Both the position numbers and the translations under genes were made by a program. The notes below the pieces were generated by a model. It was given only the letters and a program-made list of their open reading frames with translations, searched no databases and was not told the DNA's origin. From Gallionella sp. (GTDB lineage: Bacteria > Pseudomonadota > Gammaproteobacteria > Burkholderiales > Gallionellaceae), in assembly GCA_030682375.1 (NCBI GenBank), contig JAUXOL010000016.1, positions 473,303-537,302 on the forward strand: a stretch of 64,000 nucleotides of DNA, given 5' to 3'. Positions 48,793 to 64,000 of this stretch are shown one piece after another (within the stretch, counting starts at the first letter, position 1; each line of letters begins with the position of its first letter).

Positions 48793-48884
48793 GCTTGTGG
48801 CTTGTAGCTTGTAGCCTGTAGCTGGTAGCAAAACCGGGGTTGGCTACCCGCTACAAGCTACCAGCTACCAGCTACTAGCTTCAA
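48793..48884. repeat. Inverted arrays of 7-base repeats between ftsH and folP
   Basis: The left arm is a run of heptamers (GCTTGTG, GCTTGTA, GCTTGTA, GCCTGTA, GCTGGTA), the right arm the inverse (GCTACCC, GCTACAA, GCTACCA, GCTACCA, GCTACTA, GCTTCAA) around a short loop. On the minus strand the TTGAAGC unit contains the TGA stop of ftsH. A sister element lies at 55695-55792. Confidence 0.8.
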
Positions 48885-50785
48885 GTTTCCTGCGCAGGCT
48901 GCGTAGGCGTGGTCGCCGGAGCGGTCGGTGCCTGGTCCTTCGGCGGCTCCGGGGCCTTGTTGCTCTGGGTCGGCTTCGGCTCGCGCGGCGGGTTGCCGGC
49001 CATGATGTCGTCGATCTGATCCGCGTCTATGGTTTCCCATTCGAGCAGCGCCTTGGCCATCGCTTCCATCTTGTCGCGATTGTCCTCGATCAGCTTGCGT
49101 GCCAGCCCGTATTGTTCGTCGAGGATGCGGCGGATTTCCGCATCCACTTTCTGCATGCTCGCCTCGGAAATATTTTTGTGCGTGGTCACCGAACGGCCGA
49201 GGAACACTTCGCCCTCGTTCTCGCCGTACACCATGGTGCCCAGCGCTTCGGACATCCCCCACTGGGTGACCATCTTGCGTGCCATGTCGGTGGCGCGCTC
49301 GAAGTCGTTGGAAGCGCCGGTGGTCATCTGATTCATGAATATTTCTTCGGCGATACGTCCGCCGAACAACACCGCGATAGTCGACAGGATGCGGATCTTG
49401 TCCATGCTGTAGCGGTCTTCCGACGGCAGCTGCATGGTCAAGCCCAGCGCCCGGCCGCGCGGAATGATGGTGACCTTGTGCACGGGATCTGTCTTCGGCA
49501 TCAGTCTGGCGACCAGTGCATGCCCGGACTCGTGATACGCGGTGTTGCGGCGCTCTTCTTCCGGCATGATCATGGAACGGCGCTCGGCCCCCATCATGAT
49601 CTTGTCCTTGGCCGATTCGAAATCGTCCATATCGACGAAACGCTTGCCGCGACGCGCGGCGAACAGCGCCGCCTCGTTCACCAGATTGGCGAGGTCGGCG
49701 CCGGACATGCCGGGCGTGCCGCGCGCCAGAATGTCGGCTTTCACGTCGGTTGCGACTGGTACCTTGCGCATGTGCACCATCAGGATCTGTTCGCGGCCGC
49801 GGATGTCCGGCAGCGGCACCACCACCTGACGGTCGAAACGACCGGGGCGCAGCAAGGCGGAATCCAGCACGTCCGGGCGGTTGGTCGCGGCGATCACGAT
49901 CACACCGGAGGCGCCTTCGAAACCGTCCATCTCTACCAGCAGCGCGTTCAGCGTCTGCTCGCGCTCGTCGTTGCCGCCGCCCAGGCCTGCGCCGCGCTGG
50001 CGACCGACAGCGTCGATCTCGTCGATGAAGATGATGCAGGGAGAGTTCTTCTTGGCCTGCTCGAACATGTCGCGCACTCGAGCCGCGCCGACGCCTACGA
50101 ACATCTCGACGAAATCGGAACCGGAGATCGAGAAGAACGGCACCTTGGCCTCGCCCGCGATGGCCTTCGCCAGCAGCGTCTTGCCGGTGCCGGGGCTACC
50201 CACCATCAGCACGCCGCGCGGGATGCGCCCGCCAAGGTTCTGGAACTTGGATGGATCGCGCAGGAAGTCCACCAGTTCGGACACTTCTTCCTTGGCCTCG
50301 TCGCAACCGGCCACGTCCGCGAACGTGACGCGCTCTTTCGCGTCGTCCAGCAAACGCGCCTTGCTCTTGCCGAACGAGAATGCCCCGCCCTTGCCGCCGC
50401 CCTGCATCTGGCGCATAAAGAATATCCATACCCCGATCAACAGGATCATCGGAAACCAGGACACGAAGATGTTCATCAGGAAGGATGGCTCTTCTTCGGG
50501 CTTGGCTTCGATAGTCACGCCGTTCTTAAGCAGGTCGGACACCATCCACAAGTCGTTCGGCGCATAGCTGGTGATGCGCTTGCCGTCGCTGGTGGTCGCC
50601 TTCAGCGTGCGGCCCTCTATGGTCACCTTGGTGATATGCCCCTGCCGGACTTCCTCGAGGAACTGCGAATACTCGAGTTGCGACTGCACAGTCTGCTGCT
50701 GGCGGTCGTTGAACTGATTGAAGACCGTCATCAACACCAGAGCGACGACCATCCAGATTGCGATGCTTTTAAACATGTTGTTCAA
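48881..50785 (-). CDS. ftsH: ATP-dependent zinc metalloprotease FtsH
   Basis: The 634-residue inner-membrane AAA+ protease has two membrane helices (about 7-24 and 106-124), Walker A GSPGTGKT (196-203), Walker [12 protein letters not shown] motifs and the zinc site HESGH at about 418. It degrades membrane proteins and regulators such as LpxC and sigma-32 in relatives. The start is TTG (MNNMFKS) with AAGGAG 5 bases upstream, which fits family starts; an ATG nine bases later is less well placed. The C-terminal Pro/Thr/Gln tail (about 600-634) is loose. Its stop lies in a heptamer repeat. Confidence 0.97.
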   Translation of the reverse strand: MNNMFKSIAIWMVVALVLMTVFNQFNDRQQQTVQSQLEYSQFLEEVRQGHITKVTIEGRTLKATTSDGKRITSYAPNDLWMVSDLLKNGVTIEAKPEEEPSFLMNIFVSWFPMILLIGVWIFFMRQMQGGGKGGAFSFGKSKARLLDDAKERVTFADVAGCDEAKEEVSELVDFLRDPSKFQNLGGRIPRGVLMVGSPGTGKTLLAKAIAGEAKVPFFSISGSDFVEMFVGVGAARVRDMFEQAKKNSPCIIFIDEIDAVGRQRGAGLGGGNDEREQTLNALLVEMDGFEGASGVIVIAATNRPDVLDSALLRPGRFDRQVVVPLPDIRGREQILMVHMRKVPVATDVKADILARGTPGMSGADLANLVNEAALFAARRGKRFVDMDDFESAKDKIMMGAERRSMIMPEEERRNTAYHESGHALVARLMPKTDPVHKVTIIPRGRALGLTMQLPSEDRYSMDKIRILSTIAVLFGGRIAEEIFMNQMTTGASNDFERATDMARKMVTQWGMSEALGTMVYGENEGEVFLGRSVTTHKNISEASMQKVDAEIRRILDEQYGLARKLIEDNRDKMEAMAKALLEWETIDADQIDDIMAGNPPREPKPTQSNKAPEPPKDQAPTAPATTPTQPAQET

Positions 50786-50847
50786 GATAACTCCTTAACC
50801 GGCGCGTCATGCGCTGCCGAACGGACATTAGACTATGTATCGCCCGA

Positions 50848-51468
50848 TTACTCAAGCGGTCCAGTCGCCAATAAATACACTTCGCTGCTGCGGTCGCGGG
50901 AGGCCTTGGGCTTGCGCGACACCACTTTCGAAAAGCTGCCGCGCATCTGCTTCAGATACTCTTCGAACCCTGCTCCCTGGAACACCTTGACGAGAAAACT
51001 GCCTTCCGGCGTCAGGTGTTCGAGTGCGAACTCCATCGCCAGTTCCGCCAGATGCATCGCACGCGCCCGATCGGCGGACACGATGCCGCTTATATTGGGG
51101 GCCATATCCGAAATAACAAGCCCGACCGGCCTGCCCTGCAGCAGCTCCTCGAGCTGTTTCAGCACCGCATCGTCGCGGAAATCGCCCTGGATGAAGTCCA
51201 CACCGGCGATAGGGTCCAGCGGCAGCAGGTCCAAGCCGACCACCTTGCCGCCGCGCCCGACCTTCTGCGCAGCCACCTGCGACCAGCCGCCGGGGGTCGC
51301 CCCCAAGTCCACCACGACCATGCCGGGCTTGAGCAAATGGTCCTTGGCATCGATCTCCAGAAGTTTATAGGCGGCACGCGAGCGATAGCCTTCCTTCTGC
51401 GCGAGTTGCACAAAAGGGTCGTTGATATGCTCACGCATCCATTGTTTGCTGGTTTTGGAAGGCTTCAT
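50848..51468 (-). CDS. rlmE: 23S rRNA 2'-O-ribose methyltransferase
   Basis: The 206-residue FtsJ enzyme methylates U2552 in 23S rRNA. It has [20 protein letters not shown], the SAM loop [30 protein letters not shown] and [15 protein letters not shown] with the KDKE catalytic tetrad in the expected positions. It sits upstream of ftsH, the common rlmE-ftsH pair, and is divergent from yhbY. Confidence 0.97.
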   Translation of the reverse strand: MKPSKTSKQWMREHINDPFVQLAQKEGYRSRAAYKLLEIDAKDHLLKPGMVVVDLGATPGGWSQVAAQKVGRGGKVVGLDLLPLDPIAGVDFIQGDFRDDAVLKQLEELLQGRPVGLVISDMAPNISGIVSADRARAMHLAELAMEFALEHLTPEGSFLVKVFQGAGFEEYLKQMRGSFSKVVSRKPKASRDRSSEVYLLATGPLE

Positions 51469-51504
51469 CGTTTAGAATCCGTGCCTTAAATTTGGAGTGT
51501 CATC

Positions 51505-51858
51505 ATGTTATCGCTTACCGTCGAACAACGCCTCGCCCTGAAAGGCCGCGCCCACGCCCTGAATCCAACCGTGATGATAGGCAACGCCGGCCTGACCGAG
51601 TCTGTGCTGAAAGAGATCGCGGCTACCTTGAAGTCCCACGAACTCATCAAGATCCGCGTCATGGCGGAACGCGAACAACGCGAAGCCATCATGACGGATA
51701 TCTGCACCCAGCTGAACGCCGCTCCGGTACAACACATCGGCAAGATACTGGTGATCTACCAGCCCAACCCGGAAGCTGGCCAGATCGAACTCAAGAAGAT
51801 GCCGCGCCACAAAGGCAAGAAACCGCTGACCAAGAAGCAACTGGGTAGCCGTTCGTAG
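51505..51858 (+). CDS. yhbY: YhbY-type CRM RNA-binding protein
   Basis: The 117-residue protein has the CRM domain signature (RLALKGRAHALNPTVMIG, a GxxG-like loop in GNAGLTESV and KIRVMAEREQREAI). YhbY associates with pre-50S ribosomal particles. A basic tail (PRHKGKKPLTKKQLGSRS) follows. The start has GGAG 8 bases upstream. It is divergent from rlmE and convergent with greA; its TAG stop overlaps a GTAGGGGCG repeat. Confidence 0.95.
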   Translation: MLSLTVEQRLALKGRAHALNPTVMIGNAGLTESVLKEIAATLKSHELIKIRVMAEREQREAIMTDICTQLNAAPVQHIGKILVIYQPNPEAGQIELKKMPRHKGKKPLTKKQLGSRS

Positions 51859-51905
51859 GGGCGCAATTTATTGCGCCCAAAGGGCGTGATGAATCACGCC
51901 CCTAC
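51855..51905. repeat. Paired GTAGGGGCG palindromes between yhbY and greA
   Basis: GTAGGGGCGCAATTTATTGC is followed by GCCC, then GGGCGTGATGAATCACGCCC with a closing CTAC. Two short palindromes share GTAGG/CCTAC ends. The head supplies the yhbY stop (TAG 51856-51858). It also separates two converging genes. Confidence 0.78.
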
Positions 51906-51912
51906 CACCCAA

Positions 51913-52389
51913 TCAGACGTACTGTACTTCTACCACTTCGTACTCGCGCACACCGCCCGGCGCCTGCACCTCGGCAACATCGCCGCTGCTCTTGCCGATG
52001 AGCGCACGCGCGATCGGCGAACTGATCGAAATCTTGCGCTTCTTGATGTCCGCCTCGTCGTCGCCGACGATCTGATAGGTCACCACGTCACCGTTGTTGA
52101 CGTCTTCCAGCACCACGGTGGTCCCGAACACACAGCGCCCATCGGGGTTCAGCGTCTTGGGATCGATCACCTGCGCGCTGCCCAGCTTGAACTCCAGCTC
52201 GACGATACGGCCTTCGACGAACGACTGACGCTCCTTGGCGGCCTCGTATTCGGCATTTTCGGAAAGGTCGCCCTGCGCACGCGCTTCCGAGATCGCGTTG
52301 ATCACCGAGGGACGCTCCACCGTCTTCAGGTTATGCAGCTCCTGGCGCAATAGTTCGGCGCCGACGATGGTCAATGGGATCTTGCTCAT
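51913..52389 (-). CDS. greA: Transcription elongation factor GreA
   Basis: The 158-residue factor rescues backtracked RNA polymerase. It has an N-terminal coiled coil (PLTIVGAELLRQELHNLKTV; acidic tip GDLSENAEYEAAKERQS) and a C-terminal FKBP-like domain (SSPIARALIGKSSGDVAEVQ, EYEVVEVQY). Acidic tip residues needed for transcript cleavage (DLSENAEY) are intact. ATG at 52389 has AAGAGAG upstream; a TTG six bases earlier is unlikely. It follows carB on the same strand. Confidence 0.97.
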   Translation of the reverse strand: MSKIPLTIVGAELLRQELHNLKTVERPSVINAISEARAQGDLSENAEYEAAKERQSFVEGRIVELEFKLGSAQVIDPKTLNPDGRCVFGTTVVLEDVNNGDVVTYQIVGDDEADIKKRKISISSPIARALIGKSSGDVAEVQAPGGVREYEVVEVQYV

Positions 52390-52464
52390 GCTCAAACTCT
52401 CTTGGTCGTTAATCGTGGGCTATGGTTGCGGTAGTCGCTTCGCGTCTTGTCCGAGAACTGACGC

Positions 52465-55692
<3,228 letters not shown>

Positions 55693-55694
55693 AT

Positions 55695-55782
55695 TTGAAG
55701 CTGGTAGCTGGTAGCTGGTAGCTGGTAGCTATTTTGTCGCGCCCTGCGGGCGCGGGTTTAGCTACAAGCTACAAGCTACGGG

Positions 55783-55792
<10 letters not shown>
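55695..55792. repeat. Inverted arrays of 7-base repeats between carA and carB
   Basis: TTGAAGC is followed by TGGTAGC units, a loop holding GCGCCCtgcGGGCGC, then inverse units GCTACAA, GCTACAA, GCTACGG and GCTACGA. On the minus strand the last unit (TCGTAGC) supplies the TAG stop of carA, and the first arm abuts the carB start. It is the same family as 48793-48884. Confidence 0.8.
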
Positions 55793-56910
<1,118 letters not shown>

Positions 56911-56953
56911 CGGAATACTCCCAAAATCAGATAACTGCACAGTTGACATAAAG

Positions 56954-56981
56954 AAGCGGGAGGAACCATGGTTCTCCCGCT
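56954..56981 (-). promoter_or_regulatory. Leader hairpin upstream of carA
   Basis: On the minus strand AGCGGGAGAACC pairs with GGTTCCTCCCGCT (one bulge), followed by TCTTTATG. It lies between the promoter and the carA start and could act as an attenuator or translational control element; this is inference. Confidence 0.5.
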
Positions 56982-56995
56982 CTTTGTTGCCGCGC

Positions 56996-57024
56996 ATTAT
57001 AGCCGACTGGCGAAGTGGCATCAA
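56996..57024 (-). promoter_or_regulatory. Sigma-70 promoter of carAB
   Basis: On the minus strand TTGATG (57019-57024) and TATAAT (56996-57001) are 17 bases apart, the best-spaced sigma-70 promoter in this window. The leader to the GTG start is about 80 bases. Confidence 0.75.
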
Positions 57025-57145
57025 TGCGCACCTTAAAACTCTCGCAAATCGGGGTTGCGGGCAACCATACCCCCCCCGTTCGGGTAATTGGCGTCCCGCC
57101 ATCCGCTGCTAGACTGCCGCGTCCTTTTCGAACTTAAGCTCAACC

Positions 57146-57493
57146 ATGAAACACAGCTACGACGTAGAAGAAATCGATTTCGACGAACTGGTGGTCGCCC
57201 GTTCGCATGAAGTGCCGGTGCTGCTGGACATCGGCGCCGAGTGGTGCAGCCCTTGCCGGGTGCTGGGCCCGATGCTGGAAAGACTGTCCGATGAATACGC
57301 CGGCAAGTTCGTGCTGGCCAAGGTCGATGCCGACGAAAACATGAAGATCGCCGGCCGCCACAAGGTCAAGGGCTTCCCGACCGTGATCGCCTACAGCCGC
57401 GGACAGGAGATCGACCGCTTCCACAGCGCCCAGCCGCTGCACTTTTTGCGCAGCTTCATCGACAAGCTGGTCGCGCAGCACGCCGCGCAGTAA
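57146..57493 (+). CDS. Thioredoxin-like protein
   Basis: The 115-residue protein is a thioredoxin fold with active site AEWCSPCRVLGP (CSPC, about 33-36), the partner loop KVKGFPTVIAY with its cis-proline, and C-terminal helix. It lacks a signal peptide, so it is cytoplasmic. The middle residues (S-P) differ from classical thioredoxin (G-P), which suggests different partner choice. It stands between carA and tex and faces tex with a 6-base gap. Confidence 0.92.
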   Translation: MKHSYDVEEIDFDELVVARSHEVPVLLDIGAEWCSPCRVLGPMLERLSDEYAGKFVLAKVDADENMKIAGRHKVKGFPTVIAYSRGQEIDRFHSAQPLHFLRSFIDKLVAQHAAQ

Positions 57494-57499
57494 GTATCC

Positions 57500-59857
<2,358 letters not shown>

Positions 59858-60020
59858 GATTCCGAATCTGTACGAGGCATTCCGCCGAAAGCGGGACGCC
59901 GGGTGAATTACAAAGGGCGCGCATTATGCCGCAATTCGATTGCGGCCGGCACCATCCGAAACGGGGAACTAAGGCATAATCTTCACCGTTTTCCAATTCA
60001 CCGACCGGAGCACCCGCACC

Positions 60021-60443
60021 ATGCTGGAATACATCTTTTTCGACGCAGGACTGCGCGACCGGTTCGTCGCCTACGCCGACAGCCTTGGACTGACCTGCGA
60101 GTTGCGCGACGACCCTCTGGGGCTGGTGGTCGCGCTCGACGAGGGGGCGCTGAACGACGAGCTGGAAGACAGCCTCGAAGAGCGCTACGGACAATTGGAA
60201 GACGAACAGGCCGACCTGCTTGCGCAGGAAGACGGTGGGCTCAAGCAGCTGGCGGGATTTCGCGTCAACCTGCCGGGCGGACAGAGCTGCCAGGTGCCGC
60301 TGACGCCGGAGATGGCGAACCGCCTGATGGCCAGCTTCAGTCTCGAAGAAATACAGACGCTGCTCGACACCGTCGCGCGCAGCGTACTCGATCCACATCA
60401 TCACCTGTGCGAGATCATGCACGCGGAAACGACGAGGAAATAA
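60021..60443 (+). CDS. Hypothetical acidic protein
   Basis: The 140-residue cytosolic protein starts MLEYIFFDAGLRDRFVAYAD, is very acidic in the middle (DEGALNDELEDSLEERYG) and ends with a LDTVARSVLDPHHHLCEIMH segment rich in histidines. The compact start and good coding pattern support it. I do not recognise a named family; similar proteins occur next to tex in some relatives, from memory. A CATAAT box lies 41 bases upstream. Confidence 0.65.
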   Translation: MLEYIFFDAGLRDRFVAYADSLGLTCELRDDPLGLVVALDEGALNDELEDSLEERYGQLEDEQADLLAQEDGGLKQLAGFRVNLPGGQSCQVPLTPEMANRLMASFSLEEIQTLLDTVARSVLDPHHHLCEIMHAETTRK

Positions 60444-60449
60444 GAAGCA

Positions 60450-60533
60450 AAAGTACGCGTCACCGCCCTCGGTTGCAAAGGCAGCATCACCGGCGCGCGG
60501 CGCACCACCTGCTACCTGGCGGACGACGACATC
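60450..60533 (+). pseudogene. Possible remnant of a metallo-beta-lactamase-fold gene
   Basis: This frame reads KVRVTALGCKGSI followed by ARRTTCYLADDDI, close to the N-terminus of MBL-fold phosphodiesterases (a TALGCSGG-like strand, RTTSxLxDDD). It has no start codon, directly follows the previous stop, and loses the pattern after DDDI. No further matching frame continues. The rest of 60534-60729 shows nothing I can support. Confidence 0.3.
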
Positions 60534-60729
60534 CCTCGACCTGCGTGCGCAGGGACTACGCCTGCTGCATCGCCCGATGAAATTATTTGTCGTGCCTCTG
60601 GAAACCGGACGCGAAGCGGATACGATGCAGAAAATACAGCGGGCCCGCCAGAACATTCGGGCCGCAGATGCTAAAACGCGGACAAGTGCTGAAGATTTAG
60701 CGCCTGTATGGAACGGACGTCATCCGCGC

Positions 60730-61881
60730 TCAGCGCCTGGACGCCAATCGCCACAACGAGGTGACTTCCGCCGCGCGCGCCGCATGCAACGGATCGCTAT
60801 CGTCCGCCACCTTGGGATGATGGGGCTTAGTCTCCAACCTTCCCGCGACGCGCAACCCGGCCGCATCTATCCATCCGAGCAATTCTTCGCGGCTGCGCAA
60901 CCCCAGATGCTCGGCAAGATCGGACAGCACCAGCCAACCCTCGCCGCGGGGCGCAAGATGCGCAGACAGGCCGCTCAGAAAGCCGCGCAGCATGCGGCTG
61001 TCCGGGTCGAATATCGCGTATTCGATAGGAGAACTGGGGCGCGCCGGCACCCAGGGAGGATTGCAGACAATCAGCGGCGCACGCCCCTCCGGGAACAGGT
61101 CGGCCTGCACCACCTCGGCCTGCCCGTGCAATCCCAACCGCAACAGGTTCTCACGCGCACAGGCTAGCGCACGCGGGTCCTGATCGGTCGCGACGATGCG
61201 TTTGACGCCGCGCCGCGCGAGCACCGCCGCAAGCACACCGGTGCCGGTGCCGATATCGAACGCCAGTTCGGTCGATGGCAGCGGCGCTTCGTTCACCAGT
61301 TGCACGTATTCGCCGCGCAGCGGGGAGAACACGCCGTAATACGGATGGATGCGCGCGTCCAGGGTCGGGATCTCGACACCCTTCTTGCGCCATTCGTGCG
61401 CGCCGATCAACCCTTGCAACTCGCGTAGCGAGACCATCGAAGGCAGGCCGTCCGGCTCGCCCCAGGCTTCGATGCAAGCCTGACGCACATCCGGCGCGCG
61501 CCGCAGCGGAATCGAATAATCGCCGTCCAGCGGTAACAGCAGCATCGCGAGTACCCGCGCGCGCTGCGACTGCGCCTGACGATGCAAATGGAAGGCCTCG
61601 GTCGGCTGAGCGGAAACCACTTCGACTTTGCTCGGGACAGGCTTGCGCGGTTTGCGCTCGGTGCGCCGAGCAAGCGCCGTCAGCAACTGGCGCGCATTCT
61701 GGAAGTCGCCGCGCCACAACAGCGCGGTGCCCTCGCACGCCAGCCGGTAAGCGGCATCCGCCTTCGTCGTGTCGTCGGCGACGATCACGCGTTTCGGCGG
61801 CGGGGAACCGCTCTCCGCACGCCAGCGCGCGGAAAAGTGTTCGCCCACCTCGTCCCACTCGATGCGTGGATGTTCACTCAT
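60730..61881 (-). CDS. Class I SAM-dependent methyltransferase (NPPW type)
   Basis: The 383-residue protein has a poorly conserved N-terminal half (about 1-200) and a C-terminal Rossmann methyltransferase with AFDIGTGTGVLAAVLARRG, ATDQDPRALACARENL and VCNPPWVPARP. The NPPW loop marks methylation of an exocyclic or amide nitrogen (as in RlmG, RsmC and PrmC types). The SPIEYAIFDPDSRMLRGFLS stretch is typical of one uncharacterised family. The substrate is not clear: RNA is likely given the adjacent rlmF. ATG at 61881 is the start. Confidence 0.85.
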   Translation of the reverse strand: MSEHPRIEWDEVGEHFSARWRAESGSPPPKRVIVADDTTKADAAYRLACEGTALLWRGDFQNARQLLTALARRTERKPRKPVPSKVEVVSAQPTEAFHLHRQAQSQRARVLAMLLLPLDGDYSIPLRRAPDVRQACIEAWGEPDGLPSMVSLRELQGLIGAHEWRKKGVEIPTLDARIHPYYGVFSPLRGEYVQLVNEAPLPSTELAFDIGTGTGVLAAVLARRGVKRIVATDQDPRALACARENLLRLGLHGQAEVVQADLFPEGRAPLIVCNPPWVPARPSSPIEYAIFDPDSRMLRGFLSGLSAHLAPRGEGWLVLSDLAEHLGLRSREELLGWIDAAGLRVAGRLETKPHHPKVADDSDPLHAARAAEVTSLWRLASRR

Positions 61882-61932
61882 CGCGAAACACCGCTGTCGA
61901 ATATGTCATGCGCATTCGTGGCCCCCTGTCTG

Positions 61933-62913
61933 TTATTGTCGGCGCGCCTCGCGCCAGTCCATCTGCTGCCTTCGGTCCAGGAACGTCCACGCCACGATGC
62001 GGCTCTTCTTCTGTCCCTGCGCCATCTCTATCGTATGGACCTCCAGCACACCCGATTTCTTCAGCGCACGATAGACACCGGGGAGGCTGGCCGATTTCGA
62101 GACCAGCGAGGTATACCATAGACAATGGGCGGCATGTCCGGCGCTGTCTGCCACCATGCGTCCGATGAAGGCCTCTTCGCCGCCTTCGCAATACAGCTCG
62201 CCCTCCTGACCGCCGAAGTTCAACACCGGCCGCTTCCCGCACCATTCCCGCTTGCCGAGGTTGCGCCATTTGCGCTGAGTTCCCGCCTTCGCCTCCTCCG
62301 GCGACGCGTGGAACGGCGGATTGCACATCGTCAGATCGAACGATTCGTCCGGACTCATCACTCCGCTGAAGATCGCCTGACGAGATGTCTGCAGGCGCAA
62401 CTCGATATCGCCGCCCAGACCGTTCGCATCGACTATGCGCTGCGCATTCGCGAGCGCGGCCTTGTCGATATCGCTGCCGACGAAACGCCAGCCGTACGAT
62501 CGCTGGCCGATCAGCGGATAGATGCAGTTGGCCCCGACGCCGACATCGAGCACCCGCACCGACGGTCCGCACGGAACCCCTCCCCCGTCCGCCAGCAGGT
62601 CGGCCAGGTAGTGGAGATAGTCCGCCCTGCCGGGGATGGGCGGACAAAGATACTGCGCCGGGATATCCCAGCCTTCGATGCCGTAATCCAGCTTCAGCAA
62701 CGCGCAGTTCAGCGCCCTGACGGCTGACGGGTTCGCGAAGTCGATGGAGTCGTCGCCGTATGCGTTCTTCGCAACGAAGGCCCCCAACTCCAGGCTGCAT
62801 GCGACGAGCCATCCGAAGTCGTAACGACCGCGATGCGGATTGCGCGGATGCAAACCGCTTTTCTCGACGGGTAAGCTTATGTCTTGTTGTCTGGATTTCA
62901 TCGCTACGGTCAT
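61933..62913 (-). CDS. rlmF: 23S rRNA adenine-N6 methyltransferase RlmF
   Basis: The 326-residue enzyme methylates A1618 in 23S rRNA. It shows [46 protein letters not shown], the NPPF loop [13 protein letters not shown] and [10 protein letters not shown], the hallmark phrases of the family. ATG at 62913 ([10 protein letters not shown]) is my choice, with another ATG at 62901; a TTG at 62967 is unlikely. The next methyltransferase lies 51 bases downstream. Confidence 0.92.
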   Translation of the reverse strand: MTVAMKSRQQDISLPVEKSGLHPRNPHRGRYDFGWLVACSLELGAFVAKNAYGDDSIDFANPSAVRALNCALLKLDYGIEGWDIPAQYLCPPIPGRADYLHYLADLLADGGGVPCGPSVRVLDVGVGANCIYPLIGQRSYGWRFVGSDIDKAALANAQRIVDANGLGGDIELRLQTSRQAIFSGVMSPDESFDLTMCNPPFHASPEEAKAGTQRKWRNLGKREWCGKRPVLNFGGQEGELYCEGGEEAFIGRMVADSAGHAAHCLWYTSLVSKSASLPGVYRALKKSGVLEVHTIEMAQGQKKSRIVAWTFLDRRQQMDWREARRQ

Positions 62914-62971
62914 ATGACATTGCTTTATAGTCAGGCTAACACATAGCCACAGGCAGTTCCGGCGCAAAATA

Positions 62972-62996
62972 AAAAACCCGCCTGAGCGGGTTTTTA
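62972..62996. terminator. Terminator after rpmG
   Basis: AACCCGC and GCGGGTT pair across CTGA and are flanked by A-runs and T-runs on both sides. It ends the rpmB-rpmG transcript on the minus strand (TTTTTTATTT follows the stem). Confidence 0.85.
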
Positions 62997-63018
62997 TCGA
63001 ACATGGAACATGTCTGAA

Positions 63019-63174
63019 TTACTTCAGCTTGGTTTCCTTGTACATCACATGCTTGCGAGCAACCGGGTCGAACTTTTTCATTTCAAGCTTTTCCGGAGTG
63101 GTCTTCTTGTTCTTGTCCGTAGTGTAGAAGTGGCCGGTACCGGCACTGGACTCGAGTTTGATTTTTTCACGCAT
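63019..63174 (-). CDS. rpmG: 50S ribosomal protein L33
   Basis: The 51-residue protein reads [20 protein letters not shown] and ends [20 protein letters not shown], the L33 pattern without zinc cysteines. It follows rpmB after 11 bases, the usual rpmB-rpmG pair, and a terminator follows. Confidence 0.97.
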   Translation of the reverse strand: MREKIKLESSAGTGHFYTTDKNKKTTPEKLEMKKFDPVARKHVMYKETKLK

Positions 63175-63185
63175 TTGCTAGCTCC

Positions 63186-63422
63186 TTAAACGTTTTCGCC
63201 ACGAGCGCGCATTTCGAACAACACGGCCTCGATGCCGTTCTTGTCGATGGTGCGCAGCGCAGCATTGGTCAGACGCAGACTGACCCAGCGATTTTCGCTC
63301 TCAACCCAGAAACGGCGACGTTGCAGGTTAGGCAAAAAACGACGCTTGGTCTTGTTGTTCGCATGGGAAACATTGTTCCCAACCATCGGGCCTTTGCCCG
63401 TCACTTGACATACACGTGCCAT
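63186..63422 (-). CDS. rpmB: 50S ribosomal protein L28
   Basis: The 78-residue protein reads [20 protein letters not shown], with [19 protein letters not shown] and [19 protein letters not shown], the L28 pattern. ATG at 63422 is the normal family start. It is the first gene of the rpmB-rpmG operon, with a sigma-70 promoter just upstream. Confidence 0.97.
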   Translation of the reverse strand: MARVCQVTGKGPMVGNNVSHANNKTKRRFLPNLQRRRFWVESENRWVSLRLTNAALRTIDKNGIEAVLFEMRARGENV

Positions 63423-63456
63423 GGTTTTACTCCAACCGATTTTCAAAAGAGCGCGG

Positions 63457-63485
63457 ATTCTACCGAAGGAATCAGGAATATACAA
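63457..63485 (-). promoter_or_regulatory. Sigma-70 promoter of rpmB-rpmG
   Basis: On the minus strand TTGTAT (63480-63485) and TAGAAT (63457-63462) are 17 bases apart, 34 bases before the rpmB ATG. Confidence 0.6.
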
Positions 63486-63918
63486 CCTGTATTTTGACTT
63501 TCGCTGCAAACTACGCCGAGTTTGTCCTTCGGATTTATCGGCGCACGATATCCCAGGATCAATCCGCTTGCGCGTAGAGCTTCTAACGATATGAACGGGC
63601 GACTATCACCCCGCCAGTAGCGCGTCGGGAAGCACTTTAAACGCCGCCGGCAACAGCCGTGCTCGTCCCTCTATTCCCACACGAATGCCGAAATCGAATG
63701 CAAGATCAATCCTGCGCCATAGCTCTCAAGCTGAGCTGGTCAGCCGACAACTGGCGAATAAACCGGCCTCTGGATGAGCCATCGCGTCCCACTTAAAGAA
63801 GGGTCTGAGGAAGAATACCCGATTGAGCCGGGTCCCTGCACGCTAAACCCCGCCTGCTGCCAAGCAAAGCGCCCCGCCGTTAGCGGAAGGGCGTTGTTGT
63901 GAACTCTGCGGAAGTGCA
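63486..63918. other. Intergenic region with no supported gene
   Basis: This stretch between the rpmB promoter and the rRNA terminator shows no convincing coding frame; apparent frames overlap the 5S end or lack a ribosome site. I see no tRNA or repeat in it. Confidence 0.5.
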
Positions 63919-63953
63919 AAAACAAAAAACCCCCACCATTTCTGGAGGGGGTT
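63919..63953 (-). terminator. Intrinsic terminator of the rRNA operon
   Basis: On the minus strand AACCCCC...TGGGGGTT forms a stem about 16 bases past the 5S end and is followed by TTTTTGTTTTT. It ends the rRNA operon that enters from the right edge. Confidence 0.82.
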
Positions 63954-63968
63954 GATTGCTTGTAAGGA

Positions 63969-64000
63969 GTCTGACGATGACCTACTTTCACATGGGTAAT
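63969..64000 (-). rRNA. rrf: 5S rRNA, 3' end only
   Basis: On the minus strand the last bases read ATTACCCATGTGAAAGTAGG followed by TCATCGTCAGACT, the conserved 3' part of betaproteobacterial 5S rRNA. The gene continues past the window, so an rRNA operon lies to the right, reading left. The exact 3' end is uncertain by a few bases. Confidence 0.82.

Noticed and set aside
48793..48884. CRISPR array from regularly repeated units
   Set aside because: Units are 7 bases with no spacers and are arranged as inverted arms; there are no cas genes.
60577..61167. 196-codon plus-strand frame starting MKLFVVPLETG
   Set aside because: Most of it is antisense to the NPPW methyltransferase; the first 50 codons match nothing I recognise.
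63740..63991. 83-codon minus-strand frame at the right edge
   Set aside because: It runs through the end of 5S rRNA and its terminator, so it is not a gene.

Overview
The window looks like part of a GC-rich betaproteobacterial chromosome, most likely order Nitrosomonadales (a Gallionella/Sideroxydans-like relative). This is inferred from gene order and protein style: lolB-ispE-tRNA-Gln-prs-rplY-pth, an ECF sigma factor followed by DUF3619 and DUF3106, glmM-folP-ftsH-rlmE next to yhbY-greA-carB-carA, and a single-chain (monomeric) NADP isocitrate dehydrogenase. No species call is possible from the sequence alone.

Region 1-10.6 kb is a signalling island read on the minus strand. It holds a NarL-type regulator, a PAS/coiled-coil protein without an output domain, a one-helix membrane protein, an unrecognised protein, CheW, a chemoreceptor with tandem HAMP-like units and a C-terminal WxxF tail, a FIST ligand-binding protein, a multi-PAS histidine kinase, and a receiver/SpoIIE-type phosphatase cut by the window edge. 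Region 10.7-12.0 kb is an ECF sigma operon that appears to start at CTG. Region 12-20 kb holds lptG-lptF, pepA, holC-hyp-valS, and tusA-like/rhodanese genes.

Region 20.4-25.1 kb has a BepA-like protease whose 3' end is repeated downstream of an inserted MNT-HEPN toxin-antitoxin pair. It is followed by a multi-membrane TPR protein (possible pilin glycosyltransferase) and a type IV pilin with a near-consensus sigma-54 promoter. Region 25.2-34 kb holds pth, rplY, prs, tRNA-Gln, ispE, lolB, a TPR lipoprotein and a divergent Gld-type ABC transporter. Region 34-43.8 kb holds mutM, rhlE, rluE, icd, an AsmA-like protein, a cold-shock gene and clpSA.

Region 43.8-46.6 kb is accessory: an A/T-richer PD-(D/E)XK-like gene, gluQ with an in-frame repeat insertion, a block of palindromic repeats, and a DUF2971 gene. 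Region 46.6-57.1 kb carries glmM-folP-ftsH-rlmE, yhbY, greA and carBA, with palindromic repeats at the gene borders. Region 57.1-64 kb holds a thioredoxin-like gene, tex, a hypothetical gene, two methyltransferases (one RlmF), rpmB-rpmG, and the 3' end of a 5S rRNA gene with its terminator.

The points most worth a second look are the FIST/chemoreceptor/kinase/phosphatase operon, the MNT-HEPN cassette between two diverged copies of a protease 3' end, the repeat inserted in frame in gluQ, and the palindromic repeat families that supply stop codons to neighbouring genes.
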